Source: Streptomyces fradiae ATCC 10745 = DSM 40063 (GTDB lineage: Bacteria; Actinomycetota; Actinomycetes; Streptomycetales; Streptomycetaceae). Taken from it: a stretch of 64,000 bases of DNA. Below the pieces are notes generated by a model. That model was not told the DNA's origin. It did not search any database and saw only the letters and a program-made list of their open reading frames with translations. This document shows positions 1 to 8,921 of this stretch, one piece after another. Where the stretch lies: positions 1,660,501 to 1,724,500 of the forward strand of contig NZ_CP023696.1 of assembly GCF_008704425.1 (NCBI RefSeq). The letters run 5' to 3'. The translations under genes and the position numbers were made by a program. Every line of letters starts with the position of its first letter. Position 1 is the stretch's first letter.

Positions 1-1
1 C

Positions 2-268
2 GCGCCGTACGGGCCGGGCGACCGGCGGCTGCGGGTGTCGTTCACGGGCGGTGCGTGCAGCCCCTACCTGGTGCGGGCGTACGAGACGGACACGCGGGTG
101 CGGCTGCGGGTCTTCGAGATCCCGGGCGGCCCCGACCGGATGTGCGCCGCTATCGCCCTGCCGGTGGAGGCGACGGTGGTGCTGGAGGCGCCGGTGGGCG
201 AGCGGGCCGTGGTGGACGCGGCGACCGGGCGGCCCCTGCCCCGGAGCGGCTCGACGCCGACGAAGTGA
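2..268 (+). CDS. Hypothetical protein, C-terminal fragment (5' end outside window)
   Basis: An open frame enters the window from its left edge and ends with TGA at 266-268, so only the last 88 residues are visible. They contain two cysteines and alternating beta-like stretches rich in Val, Arg and Glu. A GTG at 35 is in frame but has no clear ribosome binding site, so the true start is probably outside. I do not recognise the family. A strong hairpin at 427-469 separates it from the convergent Fe-S carrier gene. Confidence 0.5.
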   Translation, partial: APYGPGDRRLRVSFTGGACSPYLVRAYETDTRVRLRVFEIPGGPDRMCAAIALPVEATVVLEAPVGERAVVDAATGRPLPRSGSTPTK

Positions 269-290
269 CCGGGTGCGGGGCCGGGTCGGT

Positions 291-358
291 GACCGGCGCG
301 GTGGCTCGGTGGGTGACCGGGTGCGCTGACCGGCGCGGTGGCTCGGTGGGTGACCGGG
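291..358. repeat. 31-bp direct repeat, two copies
   Basis: Two identical 31-bp copies (291-321 and 328-358), 6 bp apart, lie just after the first stop codon. The unit begins GACCGGCGCGGTGGCTCGG. No reading frame uses it convincingly. Confidence 0.8.
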
Positions 359-426
359 AGTGGTGGGAGAGGTGGGGTGCCGGGACGGCGGGGCACGGGA
401 GGGTGAGCCGCGCCGGGACGGCGGAA

Positions 427-469
427 GGCGGCGGCCCCGCGGACCGGGAGGGGTCCGGGGGCCGCCGCC
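427..469. terminator. Hairpin between convergent genes
   Basis: Arms 427-445 and 452-469 pair with a single one-base bulge around a 6-nt loop. The position between two convergent stop codons fits a bidirectional factor-independent terminator of the Streptomyces type, which lacks a U tract. Confidence 0.75.
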
Positions 470-554
470 TTGCGTCCGTCACGTCCGGCCGGCTCCGGGC
501 CGGGCGGGCCGCCCGGCGGGGCCGGCTTCCGCTCGGCCTGGGCGGATCAGCGGA

Positions 555-911
555 TCAGCTGAAGGAGTCGCCGCAGGCGCAGGAACCCGTGGCGTTCGGG
601 TTGTCGATGGTGAAGCCCTGCTTCTCGATGGTGTCCACGAAGTCGATGGAGGCGCCGCCCAGGTACGGGGCGCTCATCCGGTCGGTGACGACCTTGACGC
701 CGTCGAAGTCCTTGACGACGTCGCCGTCGAGGGAGCGCTCGTCGAAGAAGAGCTGGTAGCGCAGGCCCGAGCAGCCACCCGGCTGAACGGCGACGCGGAG
801 CGCCAGGTCGTCGCGGCCTTCCTGGTCGAGCAGGGCCTTGACCTTGGCGGCGGCGGCGTCCGTCAGGATGATGCCGTCACTGACAGTGGTCTTCTCGTCC
901 GATACGGACAT
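555..911 (-). CDS. erpA: HesB/IscA-family iron-sulfur cluster insertion protein (ErpA-like)
   Basis: A 118-residue A-type carrier that accepts Fe-S clusters and passes them to apoproteins. The cluster-binding cysteines are visible as GGCSG near residue 47 and as the C-terminal CAC motif in GSCACGDSF. ATG at 911 is preceded by a GGGAGAG ribosome binding site; an in-frame extension up to 1121 has no conserved features. It is divergent from nadA, itself a [4Fe-4S] enzyme, so a supply role is plausible but inferred. The symbol is by family; erpA versus iscA cannot be settled from sequence alone. Confidence 0.88.
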   Translation of the reverse strand: MSVSDEKTTVSDGIILTDAAAAKVKALLDQEGRDDLALRVAVQPGGCSGLRYQLFFDERSLDGDVVKDFDGVKVVTDRMSAPYLGGASIDFVDTIEKQGFTIDNPNATGSCACGDSFS

Positions 912-1080
912 CTGCTTCTCTCCCGGGTTGTTCGGAGACTGCTTGCCGACGGTTGCAACCGGCGGGGTCGCCGATTCATTCCGGGCCGCGCCCGGTCGTA
1001 CCCCTTCATGCTCGCACACCGCCTCCGGCGCAAGCACCGGCCTGTGGGACGGCGAACTCGTCACATCGACACTATGGACA

Positions 1081-1130
1081 TCGTCAAAGTGACGTGAACC
1101 AGTTATGATAGATAGCGTCAATTAGACGAA
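1081..1130 (+). promoter_or_regulatory. Candidate nadA promoter with small palindromes
   Basis: This is an AT-rich island in the erpA-nadA intergenic region. TATGAT at 1104-1109 is a good -10 element, and TCGTCA at 1081-1086, 17 bp upstream, matches four of six bases of a TTGACA -35. CGTCA/TGACG arms (about 1082-1094) and CGTC/GACG arms (about 1116-1128) flank it and could bind a regulator. NrtR- or NiaR-type control of NAD genes is known elsewhere, but no such box is recognised here. Confidence 0.5.
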
Positions 1131-1156
1131 AAGGCTCAGTAGAAAGGGTGCGTGTC

Positions 1157-2335
1157 GTGACCACCGCCCAGCCCCTGGATGTCCAGCCGACGCCGCTCGC
1201 CCTGCTGCTGCTCGGCCGCGAGGCCGACGCCAAGAGCGAGCGGGGCGTCGAGTGCCCCGGCGACCTCCCCTCGCCGTCCGACCCGGACCTGGTGGAGCGC
1301 GCCCGCGCCGCCAAGGCGAAGCTCGGGGACAAGGTCTTCGTCCTCGGCCACCACTACCAGCGCGACGAGGTCATCCAGTTCGCGGACGTCACGGGCGACT
1401 CCTTCAAGCTCGCCCGGGACGCGGCCGCCCGGCCCGAGGCGGAGTACATCGTCTTCTGCGGCGTGCACTTCATGGCGGAGTCGGCGGACATCCTGACCGG
1501 CGACGACCAGAAGGTCGTCCTGCCCGACCTGGCGGCCGGCTGCTCCATGGCCGACATGGCCACGGCCGAGCAGGTCGCCGAGTGCTGGGACGTCCTGACC
1601 GAGGCGGGGATCGCGGACACCACCGTGCCCGTCTCGTACATGAACTCCTCCGCCGACATCAAGGCCTTCACCGGCAAGCACGGCGGCACGATCTGCACCT
1701 CGTCCAACGCCAGGCGCGCCCTGGACTGGGCCTTCGAGCAGGGCGAGAAGGTGCTCTTCCTGCCCGACCAGCACCTGGGCCGCAACACCGCCGTCCGGGA
1801 CATGGGCATGTCCCTGGACGACTGCGTCGTCTACAACCCGCACAAGCCGAACGGCGGGCTGACCGTCGAGGAGCTGCGCGCCGCGAAGATGATCCTGTGG
1901 CGCGGGCACTGCTCGGTGCACGGCCGGTTCTCGCTGGAGTCGGTCCGGGAGGTCCGCGAGCGCGTTCCGGGCGTCAACGTGCTGGTGCACCCCGAGTGCC
2001 GCCACGAGGTCGTCGCCGCCGCCGACTACGTGGGCTCGACCGAGTACATCATCAAGACCCTGGAGGCGGCGCCCGCCGGGTCGAAGTGGGCCATCGGCAC
2101 GGAGCTGAACCTGGTACGGCGGCTGGCGAACCGTTTCGCCGACGAGGGCAAGGAGATCGTGTTCCTCGACCGGACCGTGTGCTTCTGCTCCACGATGAAC
2201 CGCATCGACCTGCCGCACCTGGTGTGGGCGCTGGAGTCCCTCGCGGAGGGCAACCTGGTCAACCGCATCCAGGTGGACCGCGAGACCGAGGACTTCGCGA
2301 AGCTGGCGCTGGAGCGGATGCTGGCCCTCCCCTGA
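1157..2335 (+). CDS. nadA: Quinolinate synthase NadA
   Basis: Condenses iminoaspartate with dihydroxyacetone phosphate to quinolinate, the first committed intermediate of de novo NAD synthesis; cytoplasmic. The 392 residues show the diagnostic GHHYQRDEVIQFAD and [4Fe-4S] ligand cysteines in CGVHFMAES, GCSMADMA and the C-terminal VCFCSTMNR. GTG at 1157 is preferred over GTG at 1148 because AGAAAGG at 1141-1147 is well spaced for 1157 and touches 1148; the resulting MTTAQPLD start is also the usual Streptomyces one. nadB and nadC are not in the immediate neighbourhood. A perfect hairpin follows. Confidence 0.97.
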   Translation: MTTAQPLDVQPTPLALLLLGREADAKSERGVECPGDLPSPSDPDLVERARAAKAKLGDKVFVLGHHYQRDEVIQFADVTGDSFKLARDAAARPEAEYIVFCGVHFMAESADILTGDDQKVVLPDLAAGCSMADMATAEQVAECWDVLTEAGIADTTVPVSYMNSSADIKAFTGKHGGTICTSSNARRALDWAFEQGEKVLFLPDQHLGRNTAVRDMGMSLDDCVVYNPHKPNGGLTVEELRAAKMILWRGHCSVHGRFSLESVREVRERVPGVNVLVHPECRHEVVAAADYVGSTEYIIKTLEAAPAGSKWAIGTELNLVRRLANRFADEGKEIVFLDRTVCFCSTMNRIDLPHLVWALESLAEGNLVNRIQVDRETEDFAKLALERMLALP

Positions 2336-2467
2336 CCCGGCCGGACCACGGGGCCCCGTCCACCGGGCCGGCCCCGGTCGGCCTCCGGGCCGGTCGCGGG
2401 TCGCCGGTGCGAACCACCGGGCCCCGGTCGGCTGCGCCGGGGGCGGTCACGGCCGCACCCGACGCGT

Positions 2468-2500
2468 ACGAGGGGCGCCCCCGCCGGGGGCGCCCCTCGT
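2468..2500. terminator. Bidirectional terminator between nadA and RND gene
   Basis: A perfect 15-bp stem (2468-2482 with 2486-2500) and a 3-nt loop sit between the convergent nadA and RND permease stop codons. Confidence 0.9.
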
Positions 2501-2522
2501 CGTTCTCCGCCGCGCGGCGCCG

Positions 2523-5500
2523 CTACTCGCGGGCGCCCGCGCGGGCCGGCGTGCCGTCCGCGGTGGTCCCGTCCGCGGGGGCCTCCCCCGGTGCCGTCGC
2601 GGTCTGCGCGGCGGGGGCCGCCTCCCGGCGGGCGGCGCGCCTGGCGGCCCGGCGCTCCTTGCGCAGCTCCACCATCGCGTACAGCGTCGGCACCAGGAGC
2701 AGGGTCAGGAGCGTGGAGGTGATCAGGCCGCCGATCACCACGACCGCCAGCGGCTGCGCGATGAAGCCGCCCTCGCCCGTGATGCCCAGCGCCATCGGGA
2801 CCAGCGCGAAGATCGTGGCCAGCGCGGTCATGAGGATCGGGCGGAGCCGGTGGCGGCCGCCCTCGACGACCGCCTCGACCACGCCGAGGCCCCGCTCCCG
2901 GTACTGGTTGATCAGGTCGATCAGCACGATGGCGTTGGTCACGACGATGCCGATCAGCATCAGCAGGCCGATCATCGCCGGGACGCCCATCGCCGTGTCG
3001 GTGACGATCAGCAGGCCGATCGCGCCCGTCGCCGCGAACGGCACCGAGACCAGCAGGATCAGCGGCTGGACCAGGCTGCGGAAGGTCGCCACCAGCAGCA
3101 TGAAGACGATCGCGATGGCCGCGAGCATGGCCAGGCCCAGGTTGGCGAACGCCTCCTGCTGGTCCTCCGAGACGCCGCCGATGGACGCGGTCGCGCCCTC
3201 CGGCAGGTCCAGGGCGCCGATCCGCTTCTGGAGCTCGGCGCTCACCGCGCCCGTGTTGTCGCCGGTCGGCTTCGCGCTGACCGTCGCGGCCCGCGCGCCG
3301 TCGATGCGGGTCATCGACACCGGGCCGGGCACCAGCCGTACGTCCGCGACGTCGCCCAGCCTCACCGGGCCGAGCGGCAGCGCCCGCAGCTCCGCGAGGG
3401 TGCGGGCGGGCCGCGCCGACGTGATCACCACGTCCCGCTCGGCGTCGTCCAGGACCGCCTTGCCCGCCGGGGTGCCGCGCACCGCCTGGGCCACGGCCAT
3501 GCCGAGCGCCGCATCGCCGAACCCGGCTCCGGCCGCCTTCGCGGTGGCCCGCACCGACACGCGCGGCACGGACTGGGCCAGGTCGCTCTGGACGTCGGTG
3601 ACGTCGTCCAGCCCGGCGACCTCCTCGCGCACCGCCTCGGCCGCCGCGCGCAGGGTCGCGGCGTCGGGTGCCTTGACGACGACGCTCAGGTCCTGGTTGG
3701 CGAAGCCGTCGCCGGCGGCGATCGACGTCTCGCCGACGCCCTCCAGCCGGTCCAGCGCCGCGTCGATCCGGTCGCGGACCTCCGCGGACGACGCCGACTC
3801 CGCGAGCTTCACCTGGTACGACGCCTGGTTGGCGCCCGTACCGCCGCCGAACGCGGCCATGAAGCCGGACGAGCCGACCGTGACCTGGTAGTCCTCGACG
3901 CCGTCGGCCGACGCCAGGACCTCCTCGACCTTCCTCGCCGCCGCGTCCGTCGCCTCCAGGCTCGTGCCGGGCGGCAGCTTCTGCTTCACCGACAGGACGG
4001 TCTGCTCGCCCTGGTCGAAGAAGTTCGTCTTCAGCAGCGGCGCCATCCCGAAGGTGCCGACCAGCACGACCGCGGCGATGCCCAGGCTGGTGAGGCGGCG
4101 GCGCGTCGCGAACCGCAGCACCGGCACGTACATCCGCTGCAGCCGGCTGCGGCTCTCCTTCTCCTCGGCGGCCCGGCGGGCCTCCTCCGGGTCGGCCGAC
4201 GTGCCCTTGGGCGCGCGCAGGAACCAGTACGAGAGGACCGGCACCACCGTCAGCGACACCAGCAGCGACGCCAGCAGGGCCGCCGTCACGGTCAGCGAGA
4301 ACGAGCCGAACAGCTCGCCGACCATGCCGCCCACCAGGCCGATGGGGAGGAACACGGCGACGGTGGTGAGGGTGGAGGAGGTCACCGCGCCGGCCACCTC
4401 GCGGACCGCCGTGAGGATCGCCTCCCGGCGCTCCTCGCCGTAGCCGAGGTGCCGCTTGATGTTCTCCAGCACGACGATCGAGTCGTCCACGACGCGGCCG
4501 ATGGCGATGGTCAGCGCGCCCAGCGTCAGCATGTTCAGCGACAGGTCGCGGCTCCACAGCACGAGGAGCGCGAGGACGACGGAGAGCGGGATCGACACCG
4601 CCGTGACCAGGGTGGAGCGGATCGACGCCAGGAAGACGAGGATCACCAGGACCGCGAAGACCAGGCCGAGCGAGCCCTCCGTGGTGAGGCCGGAGATCGA
4701 CTTGGCGACGGCCGGGCCCTGGTCGGAGACGACGGTCAGCTCGGCGCCCGCGCCGAGGCCGCGCCGCAGCTCGGGCAGCTTCTCCTCGACGGCCTCGGAG
4801 ATGGCGACGGCGCTGCCGTCCTTGTCCATCGTGGCCATCACGGCGAGGCTCGGCTTGCCGTTGGTCCGGGTCAGGGACGTACGGGCGGACTCCTCCTGCT
4901 TCACGGTGGCGACGTCGCCGAGGCGGACGGCACCGCCCTTGCCGGGCGCGGCCGGCGGGATGCGCAGCTCCTCGATCTGCCGCAGCGCGGTGAAGGCGCC
5001 GCCGACCTGCACGGTGCGGCTCTGCCCGCCCTCGGAGAAGGAGCCGGCCGGGACGGTGGCGCCGCCCGAGCGGAGCGCCTCCGCGAGCTGCGCGGTCGTC
5101 AGGCCGGCCGCGGCGAGCTTCCGGTCGTCGGGCGTGACGGAGACCTGGAGGTCCTGGACGCCGCTGACCGAGACCTGCCCGACGCCGTCGATGTCCTCCA
5201 GGGCCGGGACGACGGTCCGCTCCAGCAGGCCGGCCAGGGCCTGCTGGTCCTTGCCGGTGGAGGAGGCGGCGAGGACGACGGTCGGGATGTCGTCCGTCGA
5301 GCCGGCGACCACCTGCGGGTCGACCCCGGCGGGCAGCACGGCGCGGGCGCGGTTGACGGCCTGCTGGACGTCGGCGACGAGCTGCTTGGTCGACTCGTCG
5401 CCGTAGTCGAAGGTGGCCATGATCAGGGCGTTGCCCTCGCTGGCCGTGGAGGTGACGCCCTTGAGGCCGTCGACGGCCTCCAGGGAGTTCTCCAGGGGCT

Positions 5501-5696
5501 CGACGACCTGCTTCTCGACCACGTCGGGCGAGGCGCCCTGGTACGGCGCGAGGACCGACACCATGGGCAGCTCGATGGAGGGCAGGAGCTGCTGCTTGAG
5601 CTGGGGTATCGCGATGGTGCCGAAGACGATCGCGACGATCGACATCAGGCCGACGAGGGCCCGCTGGGCGAGGCTGAATCTGGACAGCCAGGACAT
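2523..5696 (-). CDS. RND-superfamily efflux permease (AcrB/HAE-like)
   Basis: A 1057-residue proton-driven inner-membrane transporter. The N-terminal helix (about 10-32) is followed by a periplasm-side porter domain typical of the family (SPDVVEKQVVEPLENSL region), a block of helices that includes GRVVDDSIVVLENI with the paired aspartates of the proton relay, a second porter domain, and a second helix block before an Ala/Pro/Thr-rich tail of about 40 residues. Actinobacteria have no matching adaptor and outer-membrane channel, and none is encoded nearby, so substrate and mode of export are unknown. ATG at 5696 gives MSWLSRFSLAQRALV, a normal family start. The downstream two-component genes lie on the same strand further upstream and may or may not be linked. 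Confidence 0.93.
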   Translation of the reverse strand: MSWLSRFSLAQRALVGLMSIVAIVFGTIAIPQLKQQLLPSIELPMVSVLAPYQGASPDVVEKQVVEPLENSLEAVDGLKGVTSTASEGNALIMATFDYGDESTKQLVADVQQAVNRARAVLPAGVDPQVVAGSTDDIPTVVLAASSTGKDQQALAGLLERTVVPALEDIDGVGQVSVSGVQDLQVSVTPDDRKLAAAGLTTAQLAEALRSGGATVPAGSFSEGGQSRTVQVGGAFTALRQIEELRIPPAAPGKGGAVRLGDVATVKQEESARTSLTRTNGKPSLAVMATMDKDGSAVAISEAVEEKLPELRRGLGAGAELTVVSDQGPAVAKSISGLTTEGSLGLVFAVLVILVFLASIRSTLVTAVSIPLSVVLALLVLWSRDLSLNMLTLGALTIAIGRVVDDSIVVLENIKRHLGYGEERREAILTAVREVAGAVTSSTLTTVAVFLPIGLVGGMVGELFGSFSLTVTAALLASLLVSLTVVPVLSYWFLRAPKGTSADPEEARRAAEEKESRSRLQRMYVPVLRFATRRRLTSLGIAAVVLVGTFGMAPLLKTNFFDQGEQTVLSVKQKLPPGTSLEATDAAARKVEEVLASADGVEDYQVTVGSSGFMAAFGGGTGANQASYQVKLAESASSAEVRDRIDAALDRLEGVGETSIAAGDGFANQDLSVVVKAPDAATLRAAAEAVREEVAGLDDVTDVQSDLAQSVPRVSVRATAKAAGAGFGDAALGMAVAQAVRGTPAGKAVLDDAERDVVITSARPARTLAELRALPLGPVRLGDVADVRLVPGPVSMTRIDGARAATVSAKPTGDNTGAVSAELQKRIGALDLPEGATASIGGVSEDQQEAFANLGLAMLAAIAIVFMLLVATFRSLVQPLILLVSVPFAATGAIGLLIVTDTAMGVPAMIGLLMLIGIVVTNAIVLIDLINQYRERGLGVVEAVVEGGRHRLRPILMTALATIFALVPMALGITGEGGFIAQPLAVVVIGGLITSTLLTLLLVPTLYAMVELRKERRAARRAARREAAPAAQTATAPGEAPADGTTADGTPARAGARE

Positions 5697-6066
5697 GGCG
5701 TCGTGGTTCTCTCTTCCGGGGTGTGGCTCGGCGTGGTCGCGCTCGGCACGGTGCGCCGGGCGCGGAGGCTCGGCGCGGTGCGCCAGGCGCGGTGGGCTTG
5801 GCGTGGTGGTCTCGCTCTGTGCGGTGTGCTTGGCGTGGTGGCTCGGCGCGGGTGGGCTCCGTGCGGTGGCTCGGGGCGGGTGGGCTCCGTGCGGTGGCTC
5901 GGCGTGCGTGGTCCGGTCGGCGGCCGGGCGGGGCCGGGGCGCGGTCCGGGCGGCCGGGTCGTACGGCCCCTCACACCATCCGCCATCGAGGAGGGCCCTT
6001 CCCTCGCCCGCAGGTCCCTTCCTGCCCCGCCCCGACTACCGCGTTCGGAGTACTCGGGCGGGCCGC
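5697..6066. other. 370-bp intergenic region with short repeats
   Basis: It separates the RND gene from the response regulator, both on the minus strand. A 28-bp unit beginning GCGGGTGGGCTCCGTGCGG occurs twice in tandem (5848-5875 and from 5876), within a longer stretch of imperfect GGCTCGGCG-like repeats. The RND promoter should be here but I cannot pick one out. Confidence 0.5.
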
Positions 6067-6942
6067 TCAGTCCACCCTCGGGCGTACCAACCCCGACTCG
6101 TACGCGATGACGACCAGCTGGGCGCGGTCGCGGGCCCCGAGTTTGGCCATGGCCCGGTTCACATGGGTCTTGACGGTGAGGGGGCTGACCTCCAGCCGCG
6201 CGGCGATCTCGTCGTTGGAGAGCCCCGCGGCCACGTGGACCAGGACCTCCCGTTCCCGGCCGGTCAGCCCGGCCAGCCGTGCGGCGTGCGGGGCGGATCC
6301 GCCGGGGGGCGCGCCGCCCCCGGCCGTGCCCCCCGGCCCGTGCGGGCCTTGCGGGCTCTGCGCCAGGAACGTGGCGATCAGCCCCTTGGTGGCGGCCGGC
6401 GACAGCAGGGCGTCCCCCGCGGCGGCGACCCTGATGGCGCTCAGCAGCTCCTCCGGCTCGGCGCCCTTGCCGAGGAAGCCGCACGCCCCGGCGCGCAGCG
6501 ACTGCACCACGTACTCGTCCACCTCGAACGTCGTCAGCATCACGACGTGGACGTCGCCCAGGTCCGGGTCGGCGGAGATCTCCCGGGTGGCGGCCAGGCC
6601 GTCCGTGCCCGGCATGCGGATGTCCATCAGCACCACGTCGGGCGAGGTCGCGCGGGCGAGCGCGACCGCCTCGGCGCCGTTCGCCGCCTCCCCGACGACC
6701 CGCATGTCCGGCTCCGACTCGACCAGCACCCGGAACGCGCTGCGCAGCAGGGCCTGGTCGTCGGCGAGCAGCACCTTGATCGGCTCGGGGACCGGTGCGG
6801 GGATCGGTGCGGGGGTCGACCCGAGGGTCGGTGCGGGGGCCGGTCCTGAGGCCGGTGCGGTGGTCGGCCCTGGGGCCGGTGCGGTGGTCGGCCCTGGGGC
6901 CGGTGCGGTGGTCGGTCCGGTGATCGGCTCGGTCGTCGTCAT
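6067..6942 (-). CDS. NarL/LuxR-family response regulator
   Basis: A 291-residue DNA-binding response regulator. Residues about 55-170 form the receiver domain, with the acidic pair D61-D62 and phosphoacceptor D107 in VLMDIRMPG; residues about 225-285 are a LuxR helix-turn-helix (LTGREREVL through VKTHVNRAMAKL). The ATG at 6942 overlaps the kinase stop codon as ATGA, so the two genes are translationally coupled. Unusually, residues 8-52 are a Pro/Ala/Thr/Gly repeat encoded by a 24-bp tandem repeat, and a Gly/Pro-rich linker precedes the DNA-binding domain. The target is unknown; the RND gene downstream is one possibility only by proximity. Confidence 0.93.
   Translation of the reverse strand: MTTTEPITGPTTAPAPGPTTAPAPGPTTAPASGPAPAPTLGSTPAPIPAPVPEPIKVLLADDQALLRSAFRVLVESEPDMRVVGEAANGAEAVALARATSPDVVLMDIRMPGTDGLAATREISADPDLGDVHVVMLTTFEVDEYVVQSLRAGACGFLGKGAEPEELLSAIRVAAAGDALLSPAATKGLIATFLAQSPQGPHGPGGTAGGGAPPGGSAPHAARLAGLTGREREVLVHVAAGLSNDEIAARLEVSPLTVKTHVNRAMAKLGARDRAQLVVIAYESGLVRPRVD
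6851..6922. repeat. 24-bp tandem repeat inside response-regulator N terminus
   Basis: Units at 6851-6874 and 6875-6898 are identical, and a third from 6899 diverges at its end. The 24-bp period equals eight codons, so copy-number change would keep the frame and only lengthen or shorten the APAPGPTT linker. Confidence 0.85.
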
Positions 6943-8462
6943 GGGACCAGGTCCTCCCCGGAGCGTGTGGTGAGGGGAAGTATCGCCCGCACCCGGTAGC
7001 CGCCCCCGTACCGGGGCCCGGTCGTGAGGGCCCCGCCGAGCGCCGCCACCCGCTCCCGCATCCCGACGAGCCCGTGCCCGCCGCCCGTGGGGGCGGGGCC
7101 CTCGGGGGTCCGGGCGTCGGGGGCCGCGCCGGTCCCGGACGCCGGGCCCGCACGGAGGGCGCTCCGGCGGGCCGGGGTGCGGGCGGCGGGGGCGGTCCCG
7201 CCGGCCGGGGTGGTCCTGGCCCCGCCGGCGGGGCGGGTGGAGACGGTCGCGACGGCGGGGGCGGTCCGGTCGGCGGGCGTGCGGTCGGCGGTGGTGCGGT
7301 CGGCGGGCGCGGGGCGGGGGGCGGGGGCGCGTACGCCGGGCCGGTCCGGCTCCCCGCGGGCGGGGGCCGGCCCTTCGGCGGGGGCGGCGGGCGCGGCGGT
7401 GCCCCCGTCGTCCAGGACGGTGACCTCGACCGTCCGGCCCACCCGCAGCACGCTCACCTCGGCCGTGGCGCCCGGACCCGCGTGCTTGCGGACGTTGGTC
7501 AGCGCCTCCTGGACGATCCGGTACGCGGCGAGGTCCACCGCCGCCGGGAGGTGGGTGTCCTGGTCGGTGCGGGCCACCCGGACCGGCAGGCCCGCGTGCC
7601 GGAACCCCTCCAGCAGGTCGTCGAGGACGGCCAGGCCGGGCGCGGGCTCGGTGGGGGCGGCCGGGTCCCCGGACTGGCGCAGCAGCCCCACCGTGGCGCG
7701 CAGCTCGTCGAGCGCGCGGCGGCTCGCCTCCCGGACGTGCGCGAGGGCCTCCTTCGCCTGGTCGGGACGGCGGTCCATGACGTGCGCGGCGACCCCGGCC
7801 TGGACGTTGACGAGGGCGATGTGGTGGGCGACCACGTCGTGCAGGTCGCGCGCGATGCGCAGCCGCTCCTCGGCCACGCGGCGGCGGGCCTCCTCCTCGC
7901 GGGTGCGCTCGGCCCGCTCGGCGCGCTCCCGTATGGCGTCCACGAACGCCCGCCGGCTGCGGACGGCGTCGCCCGCCGCGGCGGCCATGCCCGTCCAGGC
8001 GAAGACGCCCAGGTTCTGCTGGGTGTACCACGGCGCGGAGCCGAAGGACATGGCGGCGGCGGTCAGGACCGCCATCGTGGCGAGGCCGACCCGCCACGTC
8101 GTGGGCCGGTCGGTGCGGGAGGCGACCGTGTACAGGGCGACGACGGTGCTCATCGCGACCGGTGCGTGCGGGTCCCCGGCGGCGAAGTCCGAGACGGCGG
8201 CCGCGCCCGTGCAGACCAGGACCCGCACGGGCGCGCGGCGGCGGGCCACCAGCGCGGCGGCGCCCACCACCATGAGCACGACGCTCAGGGGGCGCGGGGT
8301 GCGCGCGCTGAAGGTGGGGCCGGTGCCGTCGCCGTGCGGCTCGACGAAGGACCCGAGGACCATCGCCCCGAGTACGGCGGCGGCCAGCACGGCGTCGCAG
8401 GCGAGCGGGTGCGCGCGCAGCCAGTCGCGGCAGCGCGTGAGGGCGTTTCCTTGGGCCGGCAC
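6939..8462 (-). CDS. Sensor histidine kinase (HisKA_3 type) with inserted low-complexity segment
   Basis: A 507-residue membrane kinase partnered with the adjacent response regulator (ATGA overlap). Several hydrophobic segments lie between residues 21 and 165. A charged coiled coil at about 172-205 follows, then phosphoacceptor H208 in ARDLHDVVAHH, the N box ALTNVRKHA (N323), VLDDGG (about 349-354) and GHGLVGMRERV (about 463-472). Between the last two ATP-binding motifs lie about 105 residues rich in Ala, Pro, Thr, Gly and Arg (356-459) that are absent from ordinary members of the family. All catalytic motifs are intact, so the protein is probably functional. The signal sensed is unknown. Confidence 0.93.
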   Translation of the reverse strand: MPAQGNALTRCRDWLRAHPLACDAVLAAAVLGAMVLGSFVEPHGDGTGPTFSARTPRPLSVVLMVVGAAALVARRRAPVRVLVCTGAAAVSDFAAGDPHAPVAMSTVVALYTVASRTDRPTTWRVGLATMAVLTAAAMSFGSAPWYTQQNLGVFAWTGMAAAAGDAVRSRRAFVDAIRERAERAERTREEEARRRVAEERLRIARDLHDVVAHHIALVNVQAGVAAHVMDRRPDQAKEALAHVREASRRALDELRATVGLLRQSGDPAAPTEPAPGLAVLDDLLEGFRHAGLPVRVARTDQDTHLPAAVDLAAYRIVQEALTNVRKHAGPGATAEVSVLRVGRTVEVTVLDDGGTAAPAAPAEGPAPARGEPDRPGVRAPAPRPAPADRTTADRTPADRTAPAVATVSTRPAGGARTTPAGGTAPAARTPARRSALRAGPASGTGAAPDARTPEGPAPTGGGHGLVGMRERVAALGGALTTGPRYGGGYRVRAILPLTTRSGEDLVP

Positions 8463-8580
8463 ACCGAGAGGGTAGCCAAGGCGGCCCGCCGCCCGGCCGC
8501 CCCGGACAGGGGGCGGGCGGACGGGGCGGGCGGCCAGGGCCCTGGGTGCCGGGCGGTGCCGGGGCAGTACCGGGCGGTGC

Positions 8581-8622
8581 CGGGCGGTACCGAGGTGGTG
8601 CCGGGCGGTACCGAGGTGGTGC
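8581..8622. repeat. Tandem 21-bp repeat in intergenic region
   Basis: Two perfect copies of a 21-bp unit (8581-8601 and 8602-8622) starting CGGGCGGTACCGAGG, preceded by a degenerate partial copy. They lie between pspAA and the kinase gene, directly after the pspAA stop codon. Confidence 0.8.
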
Positions 8623-8628
8623 GGGGCG

Positions 8629-8910
8629 CTACCGGCCGGGGATCAGCCCGTCGTCGGAGAGGAGGGAGCGCACTTCCTCCAGCGTCGCGTCCGGTGCCGG
8701 GAGGATCAGCTCGGACGGCTCCAGGGAGTCGTCGGGGAGCGGTGTGCCCAGCTCGCGGACGCGGTCCAGCAGGGCGTGCAGGGTGCGGCGGAAGCCGGCG
8801 CCGTCACCGGCCTCCATCTCCGCGAGCAGTTCGTCGTCCAGCTCGTCCAGCTCGGGGAAGTGGCTGTCGGCCAGTCTCACCTGGCCCTCCCCCATGATCC
8901 GCACGATCAT
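8629..8910 (-). CDS. pspAA: PspA-associated protein PspAA
   Basis: A 93-residue acidic protein starting MIVRIMGEGQVRLADSH, which I recognise as the PspA-associated PspAA family of Actinobacteria, encoded next to pspA in many genomes. Only 11 bp separate its start from the pspA stop, so the two genes form an operon. It has no membrane segment. By context it should modulate or partner PspA in envelope maintenance; the mechanism is not visible in the sequence. Confidence 0.82.
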   Translation of the reverse strand: MIVRIMGEGQVRLADSHFPELDELDDELLAEMEAGDGAGFRRTLHALLDRVRELGTPLPDDSLEPSELILPAPDATLEEVRSLLSDDGLIPGR

Positions 8911-8921
8911 GACGCCGCCTT

